From contig NZ_CP163512.1 of NCBI RefSeq assembly GCF_041075285.1, forward strand, positions 3,100,001 through 3,164,000: a DNA stretch of 64,000 nt, written 5' to 3'. Below are positions 38,519-47,474 of this stretch, piece after piece (position 1 is the first letter of the stretch; each line of letters begins with the position of its first letter). The notes below the pieces were generated by a model. That model had not been told where the DNA came from. It searched no databases and worked only from the letters and a program-made list of their open reading frames with translations. The translations under genes and the position numbers were made by a program. This DNA comes from Providencia rettgeri (lineage in GTDB: Bacteria; Pseudomonadota; Gammaproteobacteria; Enterobacterales; Enterobacteriaceae).

Positions 38519-38776
38519 ATGGTAACAGTAACAAGAGAAATAATGAAAGAATGGATAATTGAATGCCTACAAGAAAAAGGCGGTAAAGCTTGGCCTCGTG
38601 AAGTCTCAAAATATGTTTGGGAGCACTATGAATCTAAGTTGAAGGCTTCCGGCAATATTTTATATACATGGCAATATGATATTCGTTGGGCAGCACAGCA
38701 GTTAAGAAATGATGGTACTCTTAAAGCAGTGAACGGCAGAAGAGATTTGCCATGGGAGTTAGACTCATCGTTATGA
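38519..38776 (+). CDS. small uncharacterised protein, winged-helix-like
   Basis: 85 residues, soluble, with a pattern suggesting a small winged-helix fold: REIMKEWIIECLQEKGGKAW, then PREVSKYVWEHYESKLKASG and DIRWAAQQLRNDGTLKAV. The end NGRRDLPWEL recalls the DNA-binding half of restriction-associated proteins, which I offer only as a resemblance. AGG lies seven bases before the ATG. It stands alone between the attachment-site remnant and a convergent unknown gene. Confidence 0.55.
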   Translation: MVTVTREIMKEWIIECLQEKGGKAWPREVSKYVWEHYESKLKASGNILYTWQYDIRWAAQQLRNDGTLKAVNGRRDLPWELDSSL

Positions 38777-38850
38777 TAAATAGAACATTCTATTTATCAG
38801 TTTTAACAAATTATAAATTGAGACAACGCTATTTTAAGAGATGCTATACA

Positions 38851-39906
38851 TCATATCTTACAATTTTTTTCAGCTTCCTGTACTAATTTTAAAAGAAGCT
38901 TTATGTCTAAACCAACATCACCATATGTAAAACTAGTTTCAACAATATTTTTTTTCGATTTTCGTAAATCATAATGAACATGATCAGGCCCATAAAAAAT
39001 ATCATGATGATCAGCTGAATCAACCCTAGATAGCGCCTTTCCTTCAGCACTTAAAATATTATAGGCATAATTTGATAAAGAATGTTGTCTAATTACTATA
39101 GTAATTCCAGAATGTCTACGGGCAGTTACAGTATTTCCATCAACTTTAATAATCGAACATTCAAGACTTGTTTTAAGAACATCACAAGTCTGCTCGAGAC
39201 ATTCTTCAATAGTTAATGGGAATGTATTTGAAAATATGTCTCTACCCCCCAAATGTTCTGAGAGATAATTCAGTAATGTTGATTTATCCTGAGATGCTAC
39301 CTCATGTTCCAGACATAGTTGCATACCAATCATCATTCCTGAGTCTCCATAAATTGTACTGGTTGCTACTCGATCTGTTTCTACACCACAAACTAAACAT
39401 TTCCCATTGGAAGATAGCCAAACCCCTTGATTTACAGACGTATTTTTCAATCTCCCATCAAGTAAACCATTAAAAAAATTTGAATCCATATTTCTTTTAT
39501 TCAACCAAACTTTATAACGCTGCATATATCCAACATCATCGATTAATTTTGAAAAATTAGTATCATCTATAGGATTCAGTTTAACTCCTTTATTTTCAAG
39601 ATAGCTACCTATTCGAGCAAACAAAAAAAGATCACTTGATTTCATAAAATAAATTCTAGCTGCTGGAAAATGAGTTGTTGGCTTATACAACGCATTTATA
39701 TGTAAAACATCAGCACTAATATAAACATGAACATCATTTGCATCACGCATCATCCAAAGTAATTCTTCTTTATTAAGCATTTCTATGGTTAATACAGGTT
39801 TTCTTTCCTGTAGTACATTTCCTCCCAAACACTGAATCATGCTATCTACAGCCGAACCACTTAACTTAAGATTAATACAATCAGTTATTACATCTGTTAG
39901 TTTCAC
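38851..39906 (-). CDS. uncharacterised 351-residue protein with putative zinc site
   Basis: Soluble protein, no signal peptide or membrane segment. In the middle CLVCGVETDRVATSTIYGDS followed by CLEH gives a CxxC...CxxH pattern that could bind zinc. The last 60 residues (SRVDSADHHDIFYGPDHVHY) are rich in histidine and aspartate and loosely recall small toxin domains such as DUF6516, without certainty. It is the longest unknown gene of the accessory region and is AT-rich, as expected of recently gained DNA. Function unknown. Confidence 0.6.
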   Translation of the reverse strand: MKLTDVITDCINLKLSGSAVDSMIQCLGGNVLQERKPVLTIEMLNKEELLWMMRDANDVHVYISADVLHINALYKPTTHFPAARIYFMKSSDLFLFARIGSYLENKGVKLNPIDDTNFSKLIDDVGYMQRYKVWLNKRNMDSNFFNGLLDGRLKNTSVNQGVWLSSNGKCLVCGVETDRVATSTIYGDSGMMIGMQLCLEHEVASQDKSTLLNYLSEHLGGRDIFSNTFPLTIEECLEQTCDVLKTSLECSIIKVDGNTVTARRHSGITIVIRQHSLSNYAYNILSAEGKALSRVDSADHHDIFYGPDHVHYDLRKSKKNIVETSFTYGDVGLDIKLLLKLVQEAEKNCKI

Positions 39907-40147
39907 TATACTCTTCCTTATTTTTATTTAATTTCACAATAATCAAATTATCAAATAGCTTACCAAGCATTCAATAATTTCATTCCTAATCCCTCACCAA
40001 ATAATCACAATATTGCCTTGATAAAATATCTTCTAGTATCAATTAACATAAAATGTATTTGAATAGACTAACTCCTATTTTTATATATGAATTCTTATTT
40101 ACTAAAATGCTCATACATCTTCTCTGTCATCACCCACAGTGCCTTAT

Positions 40148-40927
40148 TCAATTTGATATTGTCCACTCCCCATCAATGCTATTAACAAAACGCGTGCGAG
40201 CTCGCTTGCCTTTAGCGTTCCTACCTGATAATCCTCCCTTGATTAAATTTTCCTGTAAACGTTGGTACACCGTCCACAGATCATCTTTCTTATCTTCCCA
40301 GCGACGAGGTTGTAATACTTGCTCTTCGGTAATAGGTTGATGCTCCTCACCAAAGCGATAGGTTAAAGCCGCATGTGCCAAGGCCTGCTGTGCTGGTGGC
40401 GGTAACAATAACGATTGCATCTGTTCGCGCTTTTCAGCCACCGTATCAAACGTTTCCAATACCTCATACGCCCCTTCAATCACTTTACCCACCACATCGC
40501 CTTTGTGCGGTACACGCACTTCACCAAACGTATCTCCGCAAACCAAACCATTTTGACATACCGCTCTAAATAGCCCCGGTAACATCTGATAGCTACTTGA
40601 TCCATCATGACTGTTTAAGAGGATAATTTCAGGAACTTGAATCCCTGTGATTTGATCGTGTCGCCTGAGCCGTAACATATGCTTGATGTGCTCTCGACGG
40701 CTGGCATCGCGTACACGAATCTGGCAAGCGAAGAACGGGTAGAAGCCTTCCTTTTGAAGACTATCTAATAAGGTAATGGTTGGGATGTAAGTATAACGTT
40801 CACTTCTGGATTCGTGTTTTTCTTCTGAAAATACGATAGGTACTGTGCGGAACAATTCTTCAATGGTTAACGGGCGGTCACGACGAATGCTATTTGCCGC
40901 ACCAAAGCGGGAAGCTAAACGAGTCAT
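40148..40927 (-). CDS. YfjQ-like DUF932 family protein, C-terminally truncated
   Basis: 259 residues matching from memory E. coli YfjQ of the CP4-57 prophage (MTRLASRFGAANSIRRDRPL; TYIPTITLLDSLQKEGFYPFF; EIILLNSHDGSSSYQMLPG; LFRAVCQNGLVCGDTFGEV). The family is common in integrative elements and plasmids; its function is unclear. The match stops near NAKGKRARTRFV and the last 15 residues differ, so the C-terminus is shortened relative to the 273-residue relative. It adjoins an antirestriction remnant, as expected for CP4-57-like DNA. Confidence 0.8.
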   Translation of the reverse strand: MTRLASRFGAANSIRRDRPLTIEELFRTVPIVFSEEKHESRSERYTYIPTITLLDSLQKEGFYPFFACQIRVRDASRREHIKHMLRLRRHDQITGIQVPEIILLNSHDGSSSYQMLPGLFRAVCQNGLVCGDTFGEVRVPHKGDVVGKVIEGAYEVLETFDTVAEKREQMQSLLLPPPAQQALAHAALTYRFGEEHQPITEEQVLQPRRWEDKKDDLWTVYQRLQENLIKGGLSGRNAKGKRARTRFVNSIDGEWTISN

Positions 40928-40998
40928 GGGAATTTCTCTAAAGATGAATTAATGGAGATAAGTCAACGCTGCGAATGGATCTGATGAGAAAGAATGAT

Positions 40999-41379
40999 TT
41001 AATCGATTATATGAAAAATTTCAGTAGATTCAGCATGCTGTATTGCATAGTCACGAAGCTGATAGAAACGCTCGACGAGAGTGTCACTTTCCGTTTGAAA
41101 TGACCATAAACTGTACATCATCAAACATACAGCAATGCCTGCCGCTTCACAGCTAACGTTCGCTTCATTGCCATTATGCGGATTGAATAGCGTAAGCTCC
41201 TCTTGATTCAAATCGGGATAAATAAATGCACCACCGTTAGATAAGGTGCAGTATTCCCAATAACCGCTAGTGTACTCATCGCAGAACTGGCCCATAATAG
41301 TGAAAATCACGACTTCAAACGTAGCGAAGCCTTTAACGGTGCAAAAGTGGCTTTGCCAGAAATTTGGCCTAACAGAAAG
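40999..41379 (-). pseudogene. KlcA/ArdB-type antirestriction protein, 5'-truncated
   Basis: The frame encodes MGQFCDEYTSGYWEYCTLSN, then GGAFIYPDL..., ANVSCEAAGIAVCLMMYSLW and RFYQLRDYAIQHAESTEIFHIID, a clear match to KlcA/ArdB antirestriction proteins that block type I restriction. The similarity starts near SVRPNFWQSHF, but no start codon precedes it. The open frame simply runs back into the tRNA gene. So the 5' end is lost, probably by deletion at the tRNA junction. An internal ATG at 41295 would give only about 98 residues. Confidence 0.78.
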
Positions 41380-41493
41380 TGTGTAGATACAATCAATTAT
41401 ACCAACAGCAGGTACTTGATGTGGGTTGACCTTAGTATACTTAGGAAGACTGAAAAGTGGGGAAAAGCCTTGTAAACTTAAGATTTCAGATAC

Positions 41494-41517
41494 AAAAAAA
41501 GACGTCCGTTGACGTCT
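41494..41517 (-). terminator. tRNA-Leu terminator
   Basis: A 7-bp stem (AGACGTC / GACGTCT) followed, on the minus strand, by seven Ts, 14 bases past the tRNA end. Confidence 0.8.
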
Positions 41518-41530
41518 CTTGATGTTCTTA

Positions 41531-41615
41531 TGGTGCCGAAGGCCGGACTCGAACCGGCACACCCGAAGGCGGTTGATTTTGAATCAACTGCGTCTACCAA
41601 TTCCGCCACTCCGGC
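41531..41615 (-). tRNA. leuX: tRNA-Leu (anticodon CAA)
   Basis: 85-base type II tRNA read on the minus strand. It starts GCCGGAGTGGCGGAATTGG and has a long variable arm, the T-arm GGTTCGAGTCC and an encoded CCA. The anticodon stem-loop GTTGATTCAAAATCAAC gives anticodon CAA, reading UUG. Very like E. coli leuX, a known integration site of genomic islands. The accessory DNA lies on its 3' side. Confidence 0.97.
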
Positions 41616-41648
41616 ACTGAAGTGATGTGTTTCTTGGAAAACGCTGCC

Positions 41649-41676
41649 ATTATACTTGCCTTGTGTCTACTGGCAA
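41649..41676 (-). promoter_or_regulatory. promoter of tRNA-Leu
   Basis: On the minus strand, TTGCCA and TATAAT separated by 16 bases, about 34 bases before the tRNA start; a near-consensus sigma-70 promoter. Confidence 0.75.
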
Positions 41677-41830
41677 CACTTATTCGTGTTGCGGGCGATT
41701 GTTCGATTAAAAAAAAAGCATATTGAACAATAATACGGTGAGCAGATAAGAAAGCTTCTTTTGTTTATATATTGATTAATGAGTATGTTACTTTTTTGCT
41801 AATTATTTTTTCATACCCGTACTTGGGCGG

Positions 41831-42109
41831 CTAGGGGCTGTTGTTCTTTGATGGTCAACTGTTATTCGAATTAACGCCATGTTAGGCAAGGGGAAAGGTT
41901 CGCCGCCGAGTGAACTTGACTAGAGCCTTTCAACGTCGCATCAAATGAGTGAAACGTGCTTTCATCGAACCTGTAGAGCTGCGTTTAAGGACAATAGTTG
42001 ATTCAAATCGTCGTCAGTCAGTACGAGGGAAACATTTATCCATTTTTTGGATTGCTTTTTTGGTCTTTTTTAGCGGTAAAATTCAGCAGCAAAGATAAAC
42101 AGCCCCTAG
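41831..42109. repeat. MITE-like repeat, copy C (full length, inverted)
   Basis: 279 bp, the same length as copy A and in reverse orientation. Starts CTAGGGGCTGTTGTTC and ends AAGATAAACAGCCCCTAG. Both CTAG ends are intact. Confidence 0.88.
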
Positions 42110-42170
42110 CGATAGGCTATTATTTTTGTTAGTTTAACCGCAATCAAGTGCAATATTAAAAGGCGTTATT

Positions 42171-42257
42171 ATGGGTTTTGTAGGATGGATAGCAACAGGG
42201 GTCGTTATTGGCATCGTAATTGGTGCAATAATGCGAATTTTCGCTAAGAAAAAATAA
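42171..42257 (+). CDS. 28-residue membrane peptide
   Basis: A short ORF, ATG GGT TTT GTA GGA, encoding one glycine-rich hydrophobic helix (GWIATGVVIGIVIGAIMRIF) with a basic end AKKK. AGG lies eight bases upstream. A TGGCT/AGCCA hairpin follows the stop. The start faintly recalls the first helix of GlsB/YeaQ-type proteins. Probably a real small membrane protein upstream of ampH. Confidence 0.55.
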   Translation: MGFVGWIATGVVIGIVIGAIMRIFAKKK

Positions 42258-42306
42258 GGTTGGCTGAAAAGCCACTTGCAAACAATCATATCGGCTGGCT
42301 CCAAAC

Positions 42307-43530
42307 ATGAAGAAATCATTTCTAAAAATTCTGTCTGTATCTGCGTTGTCCCTTGCTTTAATGGCATGTTCAACCAAGACAGAAAAAACACCTAAGTTTT
42401 TACAAAGTAATGATGTTGAATCCTCAGATTGGCAGGTTTTTGAGGGAGATAGAAGGACTTACGAGCGCGTCGCCAAGATTGTCGATTTATATGCTAATCG
42501 TATTTTTAATGAGAGCGATGCACGAGGTATGGCGATTATCGTTATTGATAATAACCAAACACTATCCCGTTATTATGGTGAAACCGCACCCGGTAATGGA
42601 AAGAAGCCTGGTCCAAATTCATTAATTCGCATAGCATCGATTACCAAATTAATGACAAGCGAAATATTAATTAAGCTTGAACAAGACAAAAAACTACTTA
42701 TTACCGACCCACTACAGCAGTATGCTTATCACGGTGTTACGGTGCCTGACAACGGCAGCGGGCAACCAATTCGTTTGTATCATCTTGCAAGCCACACCAG
42801 TGGGCTGCCGCGTGAACAACCCGGTGGTAAATGGGGTCGTCCCGTGTTTATTTGGCCAACACAAGATAACCGCTGGGCATGGTTAAAAACAGGTAAGCTG
42901 GATGCAACACCAGGAACAGAAGCCTCCTATTCTAACCTCGCTTACGACTTATTGGCTGATGCGATGATCAAGGCTACTGGTCAGCCATATCCACAGCTAT
43001 TTAGCCATTATGTGACATCTCCTGCGAAGATGACGGACACGACTTACACCCCAAGTAATGCGCAATGTGCCCGTTTAATGGAAGGAACTAAACCAAGCCC
43101 ATGCCATAACACCCTTGCTGCAGCAGGTAGTGGTGGTGTGTATTCAACGCCTGCAGATATGCAAAAGTGGATGCAACAATTTTTATCCACCGATACTAAC
43201 TTACGTAAAGCTACGGCAGCGCGGGAACAAGGTATTTACTTTCCGCGAGAAAAGCTATTAGAAATTAAAGGGATGGATGTAGCTGGTCATGCTGATGGGC
43301 TAGGCCTCGGCTGGGTTTATATGAAACCGAAAAATGGCATTCCCGGCATTTACCAAAAAACGGGCGGCGGTGGCGGCTTTAATACCTATATGGCGATGAT
43401 CCCCCAGCAAAACATTGGTGTTTTTGTGGTAATGACTCGTAAAGATAGTAGCAAATTCAGCAAGTTAACTTTGGGTGTTAATGAGTTAGTCGCATCACTC
43501 TCATCTAACCATGCGTATGGGAAACATTGA
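42307..43530 (+). CDS. ampH: D-alanyl-D-alanine carboxypeptidase/endopeptidase AmpH
   Basis: Class C beta-lactamase-like penicillin-binding protein that trims peptidoglycan. 407 residues. The active-site Ser-x-x-Lys is SITK at 111-114, the YSN motif is in EASYSNLAYD near 208, and KTGGGGGF near 360 supplies the third motif. AmpH hallmarks THTSGLPREQPGGKW and SNLAYDLLADA are present. Unlike E. coli AmpH, it has a lipoprotein signal (LMAC, cysteine 21), implying anchoring in the envelope. Confidence 0.93.
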   Translation: MKKSFLKILSVSALSLALMACSTKTEKTPKFLQSNDVESSDWQVFEGDRRTYERVAKIVDLYANRIFNESDARGMAIIVIDNNQTLSRYYGETAPGNGKKPGPNSLIRIASITKLMTSEILIKLEQDKKLLITDPLQQYAYHGVTVPDNGSGQPIRLYHLASHTSGLPREQPGGKWGRPVFIWPTQDNRWAWLKTGKLDATPGTEASYSNLAYDLLADAMIKATGQPYPQLFSHYVTSPAKMTDTTYTPSNAQCARLMEGTKPSPCHNTLAAAGSGGVYSTPADMQKWMQQFLSTDTNLRKATAAREQGIYFPREKLLEIKGMDVAGHADGLGLGWVYMKPKNGIPGIYQKTGGGGGFNTYMAMIPQQNIGVFVVMTRKDSSKFSKLTLGVNELVASLSSNHAYGKH

Positions 43531-43619
43531 AAGGGTACCGTCGACGCTTTACAAGCAATGGCGAGTTATACCCCTACTCTAAAACGCGGATTTACCCGGG
43601 TTATTACGTTGATAGCAAC

Positions 43620-43810
43620 AACAGCCTGATCCCATCAGGCTGTTCAGACTGCTGACAAACCGATTAGGTTTGCCAGCAGGTTGGAAAGGTTTTGAAAAAA
43701 TAAGGAAAATCAATATATTGATTTTCGCCTGATAACACAAAGTGGGAAAACCACGCTTTTCTCCCACTTTGTCAACAACCTCAACAGCCTGATCCCATCA
43801 GGCGGTTTTT
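43620..43810. other. array of five hairpins after ampH
   Basis: Hairpins at 43620-43644 (AACAGCCTGAT stem), 43649-43679 (CTGCTG-CAAACC), 43706-43725 (20-bp palindrome), 43737-43772 (ACAAAGTGGGA stem) and 43787-43803 (GCCTGAT stem with five Ts). The first and last share a 22-base direct repeat. The last is a good rho-independent terminator. Confidence 0.75.
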
Positions 43811-43896
43811 AACAATTTTATTCTTTGTTTTTATAATCAATTTCCCCCCGTTCTCGGTATGCTTTTTGTCTGTTAATTCGACTTAAAGTATTTAAT

Positions 43897-44331
43897 ATGA
43901 GAATAAAAGCTTTTTCATTACAGTCTGACTTTTACGCCAAAGAGTGCCATAAAATCAGCCAAACTGAACTAAAACAAGTGTTAAATCACATTAAAAATCA
44001 CCCAGTTCAAGTTCCAAAACCAAAATCCATTGCGCTCCAAATTTCTGAAGATGACTCAGATGATTTAGCGCTTTTGGCAGTAAGAGCCTATCGACAAGAA
44101 GAAAGGCGTATTTACCGAGAAGAGTGCAATGCCGCTTTTAAATTTAAAGTACAAAACAGCATGAAAGGGGGGATTTTTTCCCTTGCTCAGCAAATTGCTA
44201 ATAAAAGCGGTAAAAATATTTTAGCCATTGATAATGTAGATAATTCAAGCTACCCAAAAAGAAAATTATTTAAACCGCATCCCCCTTTATTAAGGTTAAT
44301 CAGTTCACTAGGCTATTCACTCCTTGGCTAA
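43897..44331 (+). CDS. uncharacterised protein, paralogue of 44756
   Basis: 144 residues, soluble, basic and lysine-rich, no signal peptide. The central GGIFSLAQQIANKSGKNILAI and the end LLRLISSLGYSLLG align with the protein at 44756, so the two form a small paralogous family that I do not recognise. The acidic stretch SEDDSDDLALLAVRAY precedes a charged helix. A hairpin array and terminator stand upstream, so it has its own promoter. Confidence 0.6.
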   Translation: MRIKAFSLQSDFYAKECHKISQTELKQVLNHIKNHPVQVPKPKSIALQISEDDSDDLALLAVRAYRQEERRIYREECNAAFKFKVQNSMKGGIFSLAQQIANKSGKNILAIDNVDNSSYPKRKLFKPHPPLLRLISSLGYSLLG

Positions 44332-44402
44332 ACATATCCATTATTTCAGGTGAGTAGCTGAGCGTTTGCATATCACTATTCGGTAACTCGTGATCTCATC
44401 GC

Positions 44403-44653
44403 CTAAGGCTGTTTATCTTGGATGGTGGATTTTGATTCGAATTAAAGCCATTTTAGGCAAGGGAGAGCCATTTAACGCAGCATCAAATGAGTGAAACGTG
44501 ATTTAATCGAACCTGTAGGGCAGCGTTTAAGGACAATAGTTGATTCAAATCGTCGTCAGTCAGTACGACGGATATGTTTAGCCATTTTTTTTGGTTTTTT
44601 TTTTTGGCTTTTTTAGCGGTAAAAATCAGCAGCAAAGATAAACAGCCGCGAGC
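44403..44653. repeat. MITE-like repeat, copy D (inverted)
   Basis: About 251 bases in the same orientation as copy C, between the two paralogous genes. Ends CTAAGGCTGTTTATCTTGG and CAAAGATAAACAGC, with the outer bases diverged. Confidence 0.82.
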
Positions 44654-44755
44654 AATTTAGCCTATTTTTTAATTTACGTAGCGCTTTATACAATGTTTTC
44701 GCTTTGCTAAAGGCTATGCTTATTTGCTTTTTTATTACTCAAAAAAGGAAATAAG

Positions 44756-45241
44756 ATGAAAATATCATTATTTTTTTCACGTCATATACTACGACCCAGT
44801 ACCACTAGACAAGGCAACGCTTCTGAGTTAGTCCTACAACTGAGAAAAATCGCTAACCACCATAGCGTTTTCCCTACGCCTCAAAAGCCAATTCAGATAG
44901 AAATTGACCTTAGCCAGTTTGACCATCTCAAGCTGAAAGATTTAAGGAAAACCCCTGAATATCAACAGCAAGTGGCTGACGCTCGCCAAAATGCGCAAAA
45001 AGAATTTGCAAAAATAGAACAGCAGAATGCCTACAGGATCCGCCAATCTTATACCGCAAATGGCGGATTTTTTTCTTACGCTCAGCAATTAGCCAATAAA
45101 AGCGGGGCAAATGTGATTGGTGTTAAAGGGGAATATGTCAGTTCATTAGAAGGAAATAAGCAACAATACATCTTATTTCGACCGCAAAATAAATTTCTCG
45201 AGATCCTCAGTAACTTCGGTAATTATCTTCTGAGTAAATAA
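44756..45241 (+). CDS. uncharacterised protein, paralogue of 43897
   Basis: 161 residues with a GGAAATAAG ribosome region. It shares NGGFFSYAQQLANKSGANVIGV and a C-terminal FLEILSNFGNYLLSK with its upstream neighbour. A central charged helix (RKTPEYQQQVADARQNAQKE) replaces the acidic segment. No signal peptide and no known domain. The pair probably arose by tandem duplication and was then separated by the repeat element. Confidence 0.6.
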   Translation: MKISLFFSRHILRPSTTRQGNASELVLQLRKIANHHSVFPTPQKPIQIEIDLSQFDHLKLKDLRKTPEYQQQVADARQNAQKEFAKIEQQNAYRIRQSYTANGGFFSYAQQLANKSGANVIGVKGEYVSSLEGNKQQYILFRPQNKFLEILSNFGNYLLSK

Positions 45242-45254
45242 TGGTAAAAGAAAC

Positions 45255-45286
45255 AGGCTGTGAAACATAACAATCCACAGCCTTTT
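45255..45286. terminator. bidirectional terminator
   Basis: AGGCTGTG / CACAGCCT stem between the convergent gene at 44756 and lptG, with Ts on the plus-strand side. Confidence 0.8.
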
Positions 45287-45300
45287 ATCAACATAAACGG

Positions 45301-46380
45301 TTATTTCCGTTTAACTAACAAGACAATACTCACAATTAAAAACAGTAAGCTTGGTAAGATAGCAGCAATAATCGGAGGCACGGAATACACAAGGCTCCAG
45401 TTACCAAATCCTTGGTTGAGCACGTAAAATAAGAAGCCACCGACAATACCCGAAACCACTCGAACCCCCATTGGAACAGTGCGTAGTGGCCCAAAAATAA
45501 AAGAAACTGCCATTAGCATCATCACTGCCGCGGATAACGGCGCTAAGATTTTTTTCCATAAACTTAGCTCATATACCGCTGCCACTTGCCCACTCTCTTT
45601 TAGGTATGAGACATATTGATATAGACCCCGAATTGATAACGAATCGGCATTAAGGGAAACGATCCCAAGTTTTTCTGGGGTCAGGTTAGTTTTCCAGTCA
45701 ACCGTCAACCGTTGTGAACCTGTGATTTTTTTCTCGCTACTGAGAATCGACTCATCCACCTGTGATAACACCCACTGCTGATTAGCCGTATCGTACTCAC
45801 CACTTAAAGCAAACATTACTGATTTTAATTTTTGTTGTTCATCAAAGCGATAAATGGAAATATCCTGGATTGACATTGCGTTATTGATGCGCTGAATATG
45901 AATAAAATCACGACCATCTTTTGCCCACATTCCCTCATCAGTTACCACTAATGAATTACCCACAATTTTTTCTGCGCGGTAATTTCGTGCCCACTGCTCC
46001 CCCGCAGGGGCAATCCATTCACCGATAAACATGGCAACAATCACCAGTGGAATAGCCGTTTTCATCACCGACAGTGCGATTTGCAAACGCGTAAAACCAG
46101 AGGCTTGCATCACCACAAGTTCACTACGGGAGGCTAGCGCACCAAGCCCCATTAAGGCCCCCAATAGTGCAGCCATTGGAAAGAAAATATCGATGTCTTT
46201 TGGTACCGTCAGTAAGGTAAATACCCCTGCACTGAGTGCGGTGTAATCCCCATCCCCCACTTTGCGAAGCTGTTCGACAAATTTAATGATCCCAGACAGC
46301 GAAACCAGTAAAAATAGCGTCATCAAAATAGAATTTAAGATGGTTCGCCCGATATATCTATCTAAAACACCAAACATCAA
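45301..46380 (-). CDS. lptG: LPS export permease LptG
   Basis: 359-residue inner-membrane half of the LptB2FG ABC transporter that extracts lipopolysaccharide and drives it to the outer membrane. Six membrane helices flank a periplasmic beta-jellyroll domain (about 135-265). Family motifs: FGVLDRYIGRTIL at the start, LVVMQASGFTRLQIALSVMK near 90-110 and FIFGPLRTVPMGVRVVSGI near 300. Its ATG overlaps the lptF stop. Confidence 0.97.
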   Translation of the reverse strand: MMFGVLDRYIGRTILNSILMTLFLLVSLSGIIKFVEQLRKVGDGDYTALSAGVFTLLTVPKDIDIFFPMAALLGALMGLGALASRSELVVMQASGFTRLQIALSVMKTAIPLVIVAMFIGEWIAPAGEQWARNYRAEKIVGNSLVVTDEGMWAKDGRDFIHIQRINNAMSIQDISIYRFDEQQKLKSVMFALSGEYDTANQQWVLSQVDESILSSEKKITGSQRLTVDWKTNLTPEKLGIVSLNADSLSIRGLYQYVSYLKESGQVAAVYELSLWKKILAPLSAAVMMLMAVSFIFGPLRTVPMGVRVVSGIVGGFLFYVLNQGFGNWSLVYSVPPIIAAILPSLLFLIVSIVLLVKRK

Positions 46381-47474
46381 GCCGCCCCTTTACTTAATTT
46401 AAGACGCATACGGCGCATTGGGACAGTATTCCACGCATTGAGGATCACCGCCAAGGCCAAGTAGCCTAAGTTCACTGCCCACATGGTATAACGAGGGTCA
46501 ATGTCACCTTTATCAGCGCTATTACGCAAGGTACTTTGCAGTAAGAAGAAAATAAGGTACAACAACATGGCTGGCAACATGCTAAGGACACGCCCTTGAC
46601 GAGGGTTTACTTCACTTAATGGCACGACCATTAAGGCCATCACCACCACAGAGAAGACGATTGTTAAGCGCCAGTGAAATTCGGCATTCGCCTCTGGGGT
46701 ATTTTCCGCCCACAGTTGCAGCATATTTTTTTGCTCAACGCGATCATTACGTGTTTCACCTGATTGGTGATCAACAATCGCTTGGTAGTTCACAAAATCT
46801 GTAATACGAAAATCACGCAATAATGCGGTTCCTTCATAGCGAGTCCCTTCATTTAGCACAACCACTTGGCGACCATCGGGGTCTTCTTTCATATAGCCGC
46901 TATCCGCGACAACCACAGAAGGGCGCTGTTCATTCGCCGCACGCAATTGAGCAAGGAAAACGTGTTTAAAGTTGCTGCCTTTAACATCACCAATATACAG
47001 CACGTAGTTGCCATCTTTTGTGGTTTTAAATTGCCCTTCCACCATTGCCGCAAGCCCCGGATTTGCTTTTGCATCCGCAAGCACTTGTTCTTGATATTGC
47101 GATGACCATGGCAACATCCACGTGATATTGGCAATCGCCACCATTGCCGTGATCGTAGCAAGCACTAATGCGGCTTTGACTAACACGCTTTTACCCAAAC
47201 CACAGGCATGCATCACCGTAATTTCGCTTTCAGTATAAAGTTTACTGTATGTCATCAATAGCCCAAGAAATAGGCTTAAAGGCAAAATAAGCTGCGCCAT
47301 TTCAGGCACACCTAGCCCCAACAAAGGAAGTACTAAATTTGAGGGAATATTGCCCTGAACAGCTGCGCCCAAAATGTCTATCGACTTCTGGCTAAAAAAG
47401 ATTAGCATCAATACAAAAAGTATGGCTAACTGGCTTTTCAGGGTTTCTCGTACCAAATATCTAATAATGATCAC
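46377..47474 (-). CDS. lptF: LPS export permease LptF
   Basis: Partner permease of LptG, 365 residues from the GTG at 47474, which gives the expected start VIIIRYLVRETLKSQLAILF; the open frame runs to 47531 but the extra residues are not family-like. Coupling-helix region SEITVMHACGLGKSVLVKAA near residue 85 and C-terminal NPRQGRVLSMLPAMLLY are conserved. Overlaps lptG by four bases (ATGA), so the two are coupled. Divergent from pepA as in E. coli. Confidence 0.95.
   Translation of the reverse strand: MIIIRYLVRETLKSQLAILFVLMLIFFSQKSIDILGAAVQGNIPSNLVLPLLGLGVPEMAQLILPLSLFLGLLMTYSKLYTESEITVMHACGLGKSVLVKAALVLATITAMVAIANITWMLPWSSQYQEQVLADAKANPGLAAMVEGQFKTTKDGNYVLYIGDVKGSNFKHVFLAQLRAANEQRPSVVVADSGYMKEDPDGRQVVVLNEGTRYEGTALLRDFRITDFVNYQAIVDHQSGETRNDRVEQKNMLQLWAENTPEANAEFHWRLTIVFSVVVMALMVVPLSEVNPRQGRVLSMLPAMLLYLIFFLLQSTLRNSADKGDIDPRYTMWAVNLGYLALAVILNAWNTVPMRRMRLKLSKGAA

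Noticed and set aside
40999..41562. Full 187-residue protein starting beside the tRNA gene
   Set aside because: The first 60 codons lack family similarity and overlap the tRNA region; only the later part is KlcA/ArdB-like and it has no proper start.
43579..43767. 62-codon minus-strand frame behind ampH
   Set aside because: It runs through the hairpin array and has no ribosome site.
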